In this document: positions 1-5,382 of the stretch, one piece after another
Layout of the letters: every line of letters begins with the position of its first letter
How positions within the stretch are numbered: the first letter of the stretch is position 1
From: Phycisphaerae bacterium
GTDB lineage: Bacteria > Planctomycetota > Phycisphaerae > Phycisphaerales > Phycisphaeraceae
Reading direction: 5' to 3'
Assembly (NCBI GenBank): GCA_002688155.1
Contig: NZCH01000041.1
Coordinates: 1 to 6,360 of the forward strand
Length of the DNA: 6,360 nucleotides
Translations under genes and position numbers: made by a program
The notes under the pieces: generated by a model
Database searches by the model: none
Seen by the model: only the letters and a program-made list of their open reading frames with translations
Told to the model about the DNA's origin: nothing

Positions 1-2
1 CG

Positions 3-332
3 CGAAAGCCTGCGCGCTTCGACACAATCCTCGAAACCGTCTGCGACAAACTGGGCGTGCCCAAAACAAACGTCATCGGCGCCGCCCGGCAGCGACACGT
101 CGTACTTGCGCGATCGTTGGTCATTCACCTGGCGCGGCTATTGACGACCATGAGCTACCCTGAGATCGCCTCGGCACTGCAAAAATCAAACCATTCTTCC
201 ATCATCACAGCCGCGCAGCGCGTCACAAAACAACTGGCGAATGACGAATTGGTCACCATTCCAGCCACGATGCAGCAGGTGCCGGTCACGCAACTCGTGC
301 AACAGTTGACACACGCCGTCGGTAAGGCGTAA
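3..332 (+). CDS. dnaA: Chromosomal replication initiator DnaA, C-terminal domain IV (5' partial)
   Basis: The frame is open from the window edge to a TAA at 330-332, so only the C-terminal ~109 residues are present. They match DnaA domain IV, the helix-turn-helix that binds DnaA boxes in the origin and in promoters. An N-terminal helix (FDTILETVCDKLGV) precedes the family signature: LARSLVIHLARLL, then TTMSYPEIASAL, then the recognition part KSNHSSIITAAQRV. In typical DnaA the last part reads G-R-D-H-[ST]-T-V; here D is N and T is S, but the DNA-contacting His is kept. A ~35-residue tail follows the signature. The GTG at 57 is internal and not a start. The next gene is not dnaN, so the classic dnaA-dnaN order is absent. 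The AAA+ domain lies outside the window, so a DnaA-like paralog cannot be excluded. Confidence 0.82.
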   Translation, partial: RKPARFDTILETVCDKLGVPKTNVIGAARQRHVVLARSLVIHLARLLTTMSYPEIASALQKSNHSSIITAAQRVTKQLANDELVTIPATMQQVPVTQLVQQLTHAVGKA

Positions 333-357
333 GTCGCGGCGCATTGCAGTCGCACCG

Positions 358-376
358 CAGGTGCACCTGTGGATTA
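358..376. promoter_or_regulatory. 12-bp palindrome overlapping a near-consensus DnaA box, upstream of the dehydrogenase gene
   Basis: Positions 358-369 read CAGGTGCACCTG, a perfect 12-base palindrome. Overlapping it, 368-376 reads TGTGGATTA, whose complement TAATCCACA differs from the classical DnaA box TTATCCACA at one base. Both lie in the 67-base gap between dnaA and the dehydrogenase ATG at 400. They could be an operator or a DnaA-responsive site. A 12-base palindrome is expected about once or twice in a window this size, so position is the main argument. Confidence 0.25.
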
Positions 377-399
377 CCCGCGGCGCGCACAACGCATCC

Positions 400-1269
400 A
401 TGTCCACCAAACCCAAGATTTTGATCCAGCTTGATCCGGATCGGCAGGCCAGCGTGTTTGACCGTGTGGTGGGCGTGGACGCGGGCGCGGACCATGTGTT
501 CTCGTGCCGGCACGTGACGCTCGACCAGGTCCAGTCGCTGGTTCACGGTGCGATCTTCACGCGTGGGCCCGATGAACTGCACCGCACGGCAATATTCATC
601 GGCGGCGAGGATGTTGAGTTGGGCGATCAGATCCTCGCACAGGTCCAAAGCGCGTTTCTGGGGCCGCTGCGCGTGTCGGTGATGGTTGATGCGAACGGGT
701 CGAACACAACGGCGGCGGCGGCGGTGCTCACGGCGCGCAAGCACGTGGATTTGATGGGCGCCGTCGCGCTGGTGCTGGCAGGCACCGGACCCGTCGGCCA
801 GCGCACCACACTGCTGCTGGCGCGCGAAGGCGCCCGTGTACGCCTCGCAAGCCGGTCGCTGCACCGCGCCACGGACAAGGCCGACGAAGTCAACCAGAAC
901 CTCGACAACAAGATCACACCAGTTGAGACCAGCAACGACGAAACGACAGCCGCGGCGCTGGCCGGTGCACAGGTGGTCATTGCCGCGGGCGCCGCGGGGG
1001 TGCGTGTCCTGTCAGAATCAGCTCGCACCGGCAACGCAGACGGGGACCTGAAGGTTGCCATCGACCTCAACGCCGTTCCTCCGCTGGGCATCGAGGGCGT
1101 TGAAGTCACCGACAAAGCGCAGATGCGTGGTGGCGCCGCGTGTTACGGCGCGATCGGAGTCGGGGGCACAAAAATGAAGATTCACAAGGCGGCCATCACC
1201 TCGATGTTCGAAGCCAACGACCGCGTGCTCGACGCCCAAACGATCTATGAGTTGGGTAAGGCGTTGTAA
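400..1269 (+). CDS. NAD(P)-dependent methylene-tetrahydromethanopterin dehydrogenase (MtdA/MtdB/MtdC family)
   Basis: This 289-residue protein should oxidise methylene-H4MPT (possibly also methylene-H4F) to the methenyl form with NAD(P)+ in the cytoplasm, a step in formaldehyde oxidation or C1 transfer. It follows the Methylobacterium MtdA pattern along its length: FDRVVGVDAGADH near residue 20, FTRGP, AIFIGG, DANGSNTTAAAA at 97-108, the Rossmann dinucleotide loop GTGPVG at 128-133, DLNAVPPLGIEGVEVTD, and GAIGVGGTKMKIHKA near the C-terminus. MtdA is about the same length. I prefer ATG 400 because it gives MSTKPKILIQLD, which aligns with the MtdA start; an in-frame GTG at 361 lies inside a palindrome and adds 13 unmatched residues. 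No strong Shine-Dalgarno is visible. Planctomycetes carry a class called MtdC, and I cannot separate MtdA from MtdC by eye, so I give no symbol. No other H4MPT gene is in the window. Confidence 0.88.
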   Translation: MSTKPKILIQLDPDRQASVFDRVVGVDAGADHVFSCRHVTLDQVQSLVHGAIFTRGPDELHRTAIFIGGEDVELGDQILAQVQSAFLGPLRVSVMVDANGSNTTAAAAVLTARKHVDLMGAVALVLAGTGPVGQRTTLLLAREGARVRLASRSLHRATDKADEVNQNLDNKITPVETSNDETTAAALAGAQVVIAAGAAGVRVLSESARTGNADGDLKVAIDLNAVPPLGIEGVEVTDKAQMRGGAACYGAIGVGGTKMKIHKAAITSMFEANDRVLDAQTIYELGKAL

Positions 1270-1358
1270 TTGTCGCCGTGTGCGGGTCGCGTGCGGTGCG
1301 TGCGCCGCCGTGGGTACAACGCGCGGGTCTGACCGGCGTCAGAATCGGGCCTTGCCAA

Positions 1359-1514
1359 TCATAAATCAGCCGCCGCCTGCGCGCCCGGACTGTCAATATC
1401 AGTACACGCGACCTTCACGCCATGCCGGGCGAGCATATACGCAATGCTCAGGCCGATGCCGTCCTCGCTGGCGCCGCCCGTCACGTTCGCGACTTTACCC
1501 GGAAAATCTTTGTA
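1359..1514 (-). pseudogene. Remnant of the N-terminus of a short-chain dehydrogenase/reductase
   Basis: Reading the - strand from 1514, the translation begins YKDFPGKVANVTGGAS, followed by EDGIGLSIAYMLARHGV and KVACTDIDSPGAQAAADL, then TGA at 1361-1359. This is the first ~50 residues of an SDR: the strand leading to the TGxxxGxG cofactor loop (here TGGASEDGIG, with the two-residue insertion seen in some SDR groups), the following helix, and the acidic end of the second strand (DID), which usually favours NAD. The rest (NNAG motif, catalytic Ser-Tyr-Lys) is absent, and none of the three frames over the next 90 bases continues it. No ATG, GTG or TTG lies at the expected start, so both ends look lost. 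It is probably a decayed gene or a fragment left by rearrangement. Confidence 0.6.
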
Positions 1515-1525
1515 CGCAGTGCGTG

Positions 1526-1534
1526 TATGATAAT
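1526..1534 (+). promoter_or_regulatory. Possible -10 element for the PhyH gene pair
   Basis: TATGATAAT stands out in an AT-rich island within GC-rich DNA and contains two overlapping five-of-six matches to TATAAT. It lies about 55 bases before the ATG at 1590. No convincing -35 is found at 16-18 bases spacing; the TTGTAC at 1510-1515 is too close. The assignment is tentative. Confidence 0.25.
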
Positions 1535-1574
1535 GGCGTGGCGCCCGCTGTGAGTGGGGGCAAGTTGCGGTACC

Positions 1575-1582
1575 AGAGGAGT
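1575..1582 (+). promoter_or_regulatory. Shine-Dalgarno of the first PhyH gene
   Basis: AGAGGAGT lies 8 bases before ATG 1590. It sets the start at 1590 rather than at the in-frame upstream codon at 1554, which would add 12 residues with no family match. Confidence 0.7.
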
Positions 1583-1589
1583 ATGCGGC

Positions 1590-2405
1590 ATGTCGTTGAC
1601 CCGGCAACAGATCGACCAGTATCACGAACACGGCTACGTCGCCGGCCCGCGCGTTTTGTCCGACGAGATGGTCAATACGCTCAAGTCGCGCATCGACGAC
1701 ATCCTCGCGGGGCGCGTCGACTTTCCCGATGAGCTGTTGGGCGAAACGGTCGATCGGTCGAGCGCCAAGGGGCAGTTGCCGTCCGTCAAAATCGTCAACA
1801 TCTTTCGTCACGACCCGGTGTTCGCCCAAGTGCCCAAGACGCCGGAGATCGGCGAGGCGTGCGCTTGCTTGTTTGAGCCGCCAGTGCGCGTGTGGGAGGA
1901 CCAGATCATCTTCAAGCCGGCGTTTGACTCAAAGGCGATGCTCAACTGGCATCAGGACTACACGTACTGGTCGCAGGCCGGCCCGTCGGACATGGGCACG
2001 TGCTGGATCGCGCTCGACGACGCGAAAATCGACAACGGTTGCATGTATGTCGTGCCCGGATCGCATCGCTGGGATCTCGATTACACGCGCGATGATGTCG
2101 ATGCCGCCGACCCGGACTGGTTGTTCAAGTTGCCCGGCGTGCCCAAAGAGTCCGGCGTGATGCCCGTGCCATGCGAAGTCAAGGCCGGGCATTGCCACTT
2201 TCACCACTGCAAGACGTTTCACGGTTCCTATGGGAACAAGACCAGCAACCCCAGGCGCAGTTACATCCTCCACGTCATGCCCGGTTACACGCGTCGTATC
2301 GGTGACAACTGGAACGATCGCCAGGCGGACATTGAATGCGTCGAAGTCGGGCAGGTGATCGAGGGGGCAACCTATCCGGAGTTGGTCCTGCCCCAGACCG
2401 CGTAG
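1590..2405 (+). CDS. Phytanoyl-CoA dioxygenase (PhyH) family Fe(II)/2-oxoglutarate oxygenase, first of a pair
   Basis: This 271-residue soluble protein of the PhyH family hydroxylates a substrate using Fe(II), O2 and 2-oxoglutarate. The N-terminus (TRQQIDQYHEHGYVAGPRVL) is the usual opening helix and strand of the family. The facial triad is visible: H121 and D123 in NWHQDYTYW, and H211 in KTFHGSYGN. The likely 2-oxoglutarate-binding arginine is R222 (or R223) in SNPRRSYILH. The family strand-turn NGCMYVVPGSHRWDLD sits between these. All catalytic residues are present, so it should be active. It ends with TAG; a second PhyH gene starts 42 bases later, pointing to an operon. The substrate cannot be read from sequence: known members act on phytanoyl-CoA, ectoine, prolines, mitomycin-type intermediates and other small molecules. 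Confidence 0.9.
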   Translation: MSLTRQQIDQYHEHGYVAGPRVLSDEMVNTLKSRIDDILAGRVDFPDELLGETVDRSSAKGQLPSVKIVNIFRHDPVFAQVPKTPEIGEACACLFEPPVRVWEDQIIFKPAFDSKAMLNWHQDYTYWSQAGPSDMGTCWIALDDAKIDNGCMYVVPGSHRWDLDYTRDDVDAADPDWLFKLPGVPKESGVMPVPCEVKAGHCHFHHCKTFHGSYGNKTSNPRRSYILHVMPGYTRRIGDNWNDRQADIECVEVGQVIEGATYPELVLPQTA

Positions 2406-2435
2406 CATCATGTATCAGACAACGCGTCAACCATT

Positions 2436-2440
2436 GGAGA
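2436..2440 (+). promoter_or_regulatory. Shine-Dalgarno of the second PhyH gene
   Basis: GGAGA ends 7 bases before ATG 2448. Its presence in the short 42-base gap supports separate translation initiation on a shared transcript. Confidence 0.6.
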
Positions 2441-2447
2441 ACACGTC

Positions 2448-3233
2448 ATGTGGACGCAGCAGCAGTTGGACCAGTATCAACGCGATGGCTACCTGATCCA
2501 GCGCGGGATCATAACGCCCGACGAGGTGGCGGCGATGCTTGAGGCGAGTCATGAGTTGATGTCCGGCCGGCCCACGCCCAGTGATGTGCACACCGTTCAT
2601 GAGACCAGCGGCGCCATTCGCACCGTGTTCTGTGTGCACCGGCAGGTTGACGTGTTCCGCGCCGCGTGCCGATCGGAGAAGATCGCCGGGCCGGTCAAGC
2701 AAGTTTTTGGGCAGGACGGGTACATCTTTCACTCAAAGATCAACGTCAAGGAAAGCTTCGAAGGCACCGTCTGGCTATGGCATCAGGACTACGGGTATTG
2801 GGGGTACGACGGCGTGGACGAACGCATGATGTCCGCCATGGTTATGCTCGACAAAACGACGCTGCACAACGGCTGCATCATGATGCTCTCCGGATCACAC
2901 AAGTGGGGCGCACTCGATCACCTGGACGACGAGAAGTCGACCAGCTACAAACAGTGGTGCATCACGCCCGAAGCGCTGCGTGCGCACCTGACCGACGAAA
3001 GTATGATTGTGCCAATCACCGGCGAGCCGGGTGACGTGTGTTTTTTCGATTGCAACCTCGTGCACGGATCGGGCCACAACATGTCGCCGCAGCCGCGCAA
3101 GACGATGATTTATGCGTATGCCACGGTCGACAACATACCGCGCGGCGTCGAGGCCCCGCGCCCGGACTGGGTCGTGTCACGTGAGTACGAGCCGGTGACC
3201 GCCGACATCCAACTCGGCCCCGCCGCCGCATGA
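2448..3233 (+). CDS. Phytanoyl-CoA dioxygenase (PhyH) family Fe(II)/2-oxoglutarate oxygenase, second of a pair
   Basis: This 261-residue soluble oxygenase belongs to the same superfamily as its neighbour. The opening WTQQQLDQYQRDGYLI is typical. Iron ligands are H112 and D114 in LWHQDYGYWGYDG and H206 in LVHGSGHNMS; the probable 2-oxoglutarate arginine is R217 in SPQPRKTMIYAY. The central HNGCIMMLSGSHKWGALDH matches the family's N-G-x-[ML]-x-x-x-x-G-S-H strand. The layout around the HxD motif (W-H-x-D-[YF]-x-x-W then DG) resembles ectoine hydroxylase EctD, but EctD is longer, has H-S-D-F there, and usually sits beside ectABC, none of which is seen. I therefore call only the family. Similarity to the first gene is clear but not close, so this is either an old duplication or two co-opted members, perhaps acting on successive intermediates. 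It ends with TGA. Confidence 0.9.
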   Translation: MWTQQQLDQYQRDGYLIQRGIITPDEVAAMLEASHELMSGRPTPSDVHTVHETSGAIRTVFCVHRQVDVFRAACRSEKIAGPVKQVFGQDGYIFHSKINVKESFEGTVWLWHQDYGYWGYDGVDERMMSAMVMLDKTTLHNGCIMMLSGSHKWGALDHLDDEKSTSYKQWCITPEALRAHLTDESMIVPITGEPGDVCFFDCNLVHGSGHNMSPQPRKTMIYAYATVDNIPRGVEAPRPDWVVSREYEPVTADIQLGPAAA

Positions 3234-3294
3234 CCCATTGCCGCGCAGCGGTCGCTCGTCCGGCGGAGCCGGCCACTTGCGGATTCGCACGCAT
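3234..3294. terminator. Gap between convergent genes with two small GC hairpins
   Basis: Two genes converge here. CCGC-GCA-GCGG (3241-3251) and CCGGC-GGA-GCCGG (3260-3272) can each form short perfect stems. Neither is followed by a T-run on either strand, so intrinsic termination is doubtful, though a bidirectional stop is expected at this place. Confidence 0.3.
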
Positions 3295-4014
3295 TCACCG
3301 CGTCTCGATGGTTTCCACCGAGATGAACTGTCCCGGCAAAATGCGCCCCGTGACTGACACAGGCATGGAGTGGTATTTCATCGTCGCCGCTGCGTCGGCG
3401 CCATCCGCGAATTGCACGTAGTGATAGATTTTGCCGTCCGCAGCCACCAGATGATGCAGGTGGCCCAACTCACACGACGGGTGCATCCGTGCGATCTTGA
3501 TACCGCACATGCATTTGTTCACGCCCGTCATGGTCGTCACTTGCCCGTCGTACGCGTAATACTTCGTCATGTCGAACGGGACTTTTCCCTCGACGGGCTG
3601 CGTGGATTCGATGTGCACCAGCCGGCCACGCGCAAGTAACTTGCCTTTGATCAGCAGCGACTGTTCACCTTTGACCTGCGCCAGGTGCGCGAAGTTGCCG
3701 GGCGTTTCGAGGAACGCGTAGACTCCGTCCGCCGTGACGAACGCGCGATCCGACGTCACGGTGCGCACCATGTCGAGCGACTCACGATCACCGTCCAGAC
3801 CGAACAGCGCGGCAGCGGAGGTCAATACGCCCTTTTGCTTGAAATCAACCACGCCGTCGCCGGGCACAACCTGCGGCCTGGCCGTGTCACTGTTCGCATC
3901 GGCATGTGACGCCGCGCCCTCGGTGCTATCTGCGCCACCATCCGACTGCCCGCAGCCAGCCAGAGACACGAGCAGAATCAGCATCGCAGGAATGTGCCTG
4001 CCTGGAAGGGTCAT
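3295..4014 (-). CDS. Predicted lipoprotein with duplicated beta-rich unit and a Cys/His cluster, function unknown
   Basis: From ATG 4014 the protein has 239 residues. A lipoprotein signal (MTLPGRHIPAMLILLVSLAG, then C21; lipobox L-A-G-C) predicts membrane anchoring, followed by a Gly/Ser/Asp-rich linker to about residue 45. The mature part has two similar units, about 96-138 and 193-236. Each begins DG then a Tyr and ends with a strand of the type G-[KR]-[LI]-L followed by [IV]-E-[ST]; this looks like an OB-like beta repeat. Between them lies a potential metal site: C168-M-C170, H178, C181, H185, H187, H188. I recognise no named family. An alternative ATG at 4047 overlaps the preceding stop as ATGA and would give a 32-residue leader. 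I prefer 4014 because 20 residues before the cysteine is usual for lipoproteins; coupling through the ATGA remains possible. It is last in the - strand operon. Confidence 0.75.
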   Translation of the reverse strand: MTLPGRHIPAMLILLVSLAGCGQSDGGADSTEGAASHADANSDTARPQVVPGDGVVDFKQKGVLTSAAALFGLDGDRESLDMVRTVTSDRAFVTADGVYAFLETPGNFAHLAQVKGEQSLLIKGKLLARGRLVHIESTQPVEGKVPFDMTKYYAYDGQVTTMTGVNKCMCGIKIARMHPSCELGHLHHLVAADGKIYHYVQFADGADAAATMKYHSMPVSVTGRILPGQFISVETIETR

Positions 4015-4043
4015 TGTGCAGCCCTGGATCCGCGGCGTAACAG

Positions 4044-4409
4044 TCATTCGTTACCCGAGCCTGGGCGAAAATTGTAATCCTTGCCCGCGACGGGGATGCC
4101 GGTCGCCGCCGATACGGCGATGCTGATTGCGCGCAGGTCTTCGGGTTCCATGTTGCGCACGTCGCTTTTACCGCACGCGCGCGCGAGCATGGCGACCTCC
4201 ATGTTCACGCTCTTGGCGAAATTGACTGCCTGCCCGATCGTCTGCGGAGGATCCATCGGCGCCGCGAGCGTGTCGAGTAGGACCTGTTCGCCCTTGATCT
4301 GGTTGATCCGCGTCGCCATGGCGAGTGCAGCGGACAGGCCAAGCGACACAGCGGCCGCGCCCAGGCAGATCACCTTCGCCGCGTCCGCACCGCCGCGAAT
4401 CCCGCCGCG
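4044..4409 (-). pseudogene. C-terminal part of the degenerate glutamate-synthase-like protein, downstream of the in-frame TAG
   Basis: These 121 codons continue the frame of the 4410-5345 reading frame directly after its TAG, so they are the rest of the same gene. The first residues, RGGIRGGADAAKVICLGAAA, are the phosphate-binding strand-loop of the glutamate synthase FMN barrel; the intact neighbour has MGGIKDGVDSAKALALGADA. The end (ARACGKSDVRNMEPEDLRAI, then ATGIPV) matches the neighbour's ACGKDDCHDLCRDDLRAL and ITGVPM. The Cys-x5-Cys-x4-Cys motif that binds the 3Fe-4S cluster in true glutamate synthases is missing. A GTG at 4373 could start a 109-residue piece, but it would begin in mid-barrel, so independent translation is unlikely. 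TGA at 4046-4044 overlaps a possible ATG of the lipoprotein gene. Confidence 0.75.
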
Positions 4410-4412
4410 CTA
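4410..4412 (-). other. In-frame TAG interrupting the glutamate-synthase-like gene
   Basis: TAG at 4412-4410 is codon 312 of the frame starting at 5345. It sits between AAVQLV and RGGIRGGAD with no frame change or missing residue. In the intact neighbour the aligned residue is Leu (ITLMLMGG), and the family usually has a hydrophobic residue there. One base change (TTG to TAG) would explain it. Coding-like sequence continues for 121 codons. Confidence 0.85.
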
Positions 4413-5345
4413 AACCAACTGCACCGCCGCTTCGCGACAGTGGTGACGAAGCCTGTCCATGACGTCGGCGATGACCGCGATGTGCGGCGCCGCCGACAGC
4501 TCAGGGAAGACTTCGCTCGGTCGCACGTCGGCAGTCCACTGCGCGTCGGCGACGTAGAAGTCGACGTCAAGGTTGATCGTCTGATCGACGACAGTCGCCG
4601 CGCCAAACGCAGGCGCGGCGATTCCGATCGGGATCCGGTCACCCGTCGCGCGGCGCAACTGATCGAGCACTGGTGCGATGGTGTCGCGATCGAGCATCGA
4701 GGCGCTCGGCGCGGTGATTTCGATCGCCGCGGCGTGGCTCACGTCCAGCCGCGGCGCGTCCACATCCACCATCAACACCGATGCTGGATTGTCTTGAGGA
4801 TCACTATCTTGATCGACCGTCGCGAACACAGCCAGCCTGGCCTGAACGGCTGCCTGTCGCACACACGCAAACAGTTCACCGGGCAACCGTCGAAAGTCGG
4901 CGCCGCCAAAGACGATCGGCCAGTCCAGAGTCAATGGCGCGGCGCGCTGCGTGCCTACCTGTACCTGTGTGTTGCATTTCTCGCGGTACGGGTCGATGAC
5001 CAGTCGCGTCAGGTTCGCCGACAGGAACAGCAACTGGTCGAACGTCGGCGGCAACTCTTTGGTCGGTATTTCCCGCTCGGCCTGCAGCTTTGCCGCAACG
5101 AACTCGCGCGCATCAGCATCGCTGAGCGCGCCGCTTCGCGACATGTGGTAAATCATGTCAACGACCGGCGGCGCGTACGTGCTGCTCTTGCCGGCCGCAT
5201 GTTTGTAATGCCGCGCGACCTTCTTGCCGTCGACCTTGACCTCCTGCTTCCCAAGTGGCAGACCGACATCGACGCCGGATTTGGGCTCGATCCTGCGCGA
5301 CAATGTCGCGCCGTCGAAACTTGGTGGTGGTTTGGTTTTGGACAT
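4410..5345 (-). CDS. Glutamate synthase FMN-domain-like protein lacking cofactor motifs, N-terminal 311 residues up to an in-frame TAG
   Basis: As read, this encodes 311 residues; with the continuation past the TAG it would be a ~433-residue protein. A charged N-terminal ~100 residues leads into TFDQLLFLSANLTRLVIDPY and REKC (101-124), then LTLDWPIVFGG (138-148), the order seen at the entry to the barrel of MgsC/GltB-type FMN proteins. The functional motifs kept by the neighbour are gone: no GEGG segment; the SSKIGAG lysine loop is GIAAPAFG (241-248); and the GLQGGTGAAPE loop is DAQWTADVRPSE near 267-278. It therefore probably binds no FMN and would be a non-catalytic partner or a decaying copy. 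It starts 37 bases after the catalytic gene with no clear Shine-Dalgarno, which suggests coupling in one operon. It could also be annotated as a pseudogene because of the TAG. Confidence 0.7.
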   Translation of the reverse strand: MSKTKPPPSFDGATLSRRIEPKSGVDVGLPLGKQEVKVDGKKVARHYKHAAGKSSTYAPPVVDMIYHMSRSGALSDADAREFVAAKLQAEREIPTKELPPTFDQLLFLSANLTRLVIDPYREKCNTQVQVGTQRAAPLTLDWPIVFGGADFRRLPGELFACVRQAAVQARLAVFATVDQDSDPQDNPASVLMVDVDAPRLDVSHAAAIEITAPSASMLDRDTIAPVLDQLRRATGDRIPIGIAAPAFGAATVVDQTINLDVDFYVADAQWTADVRPSEVFPELSAAPHIAVIADVMDRLRHHCREAAVQLV

Positions 5346-5382
5346 GATCAGTACGTGAATGCTGAAAGTTGCGGTGCTGCCG

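Larger units (their letters stand above)
1270..1589. other. 320-base intergenic region
   Basis: There is no intact gene here. After the dehydrogenase stop comes a GC-rich stretch with a 6-bp hairpin (TCTGAC/GTCAGA, 1328-1343, loop CGGC) but no T-run, so it is at best a weak terminator. Next, on the - strand, is an SDR remnant (1359-1514). An AT-rich island at 1503-1535 and the leader of the first PhyH gene complete the gap. The + strand reading frames across it resemble no family I know. Confidence 0.6.

Noticed and set aside
708..724. Short run of GGC/CGG triplets as a microsatellite
   Set aside because: It encodes the alanines of the conserved NTTAAAA motif of the dehydrogenase and is explained by codon use.
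286..864. 192-codon open frame on the - strand opposite dnaA and the dehydrogenase
   Set aside because: Arg/His-rich translation with no family resemblance, antisense to two well-supported genes.
1515..1829. Upstream extension of the SDR fragment's - strand frame into the first PhyH gene
   Set aside because: Sequence before YKDFPGKVANV does not resemble an SDR and is antisense to the PhyH coding region and its leader.
2448..3233. Naming the second PhyH gene ectD
   Set aside because: The HxD neighbourhood differs from EctD (HQDYGYW against HSDF), the protein is shorter, and no ect genes are nearby.
4044..4373. Independent small gene starting at GTG 4373
   Set aside because: It would begin in the middle of a barrel strand-loop motif whose first half (RGGIRGGADAAK) lies just upstream in the same frame.
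4410..4412. Calling the TAG a pyrrolysine codon
   Set aside because: No pyl genes are visible, the family is not known to use pyrrolysine, the aligned residue is a buried-strand hydrophobic, and TAG ends two other genes here.
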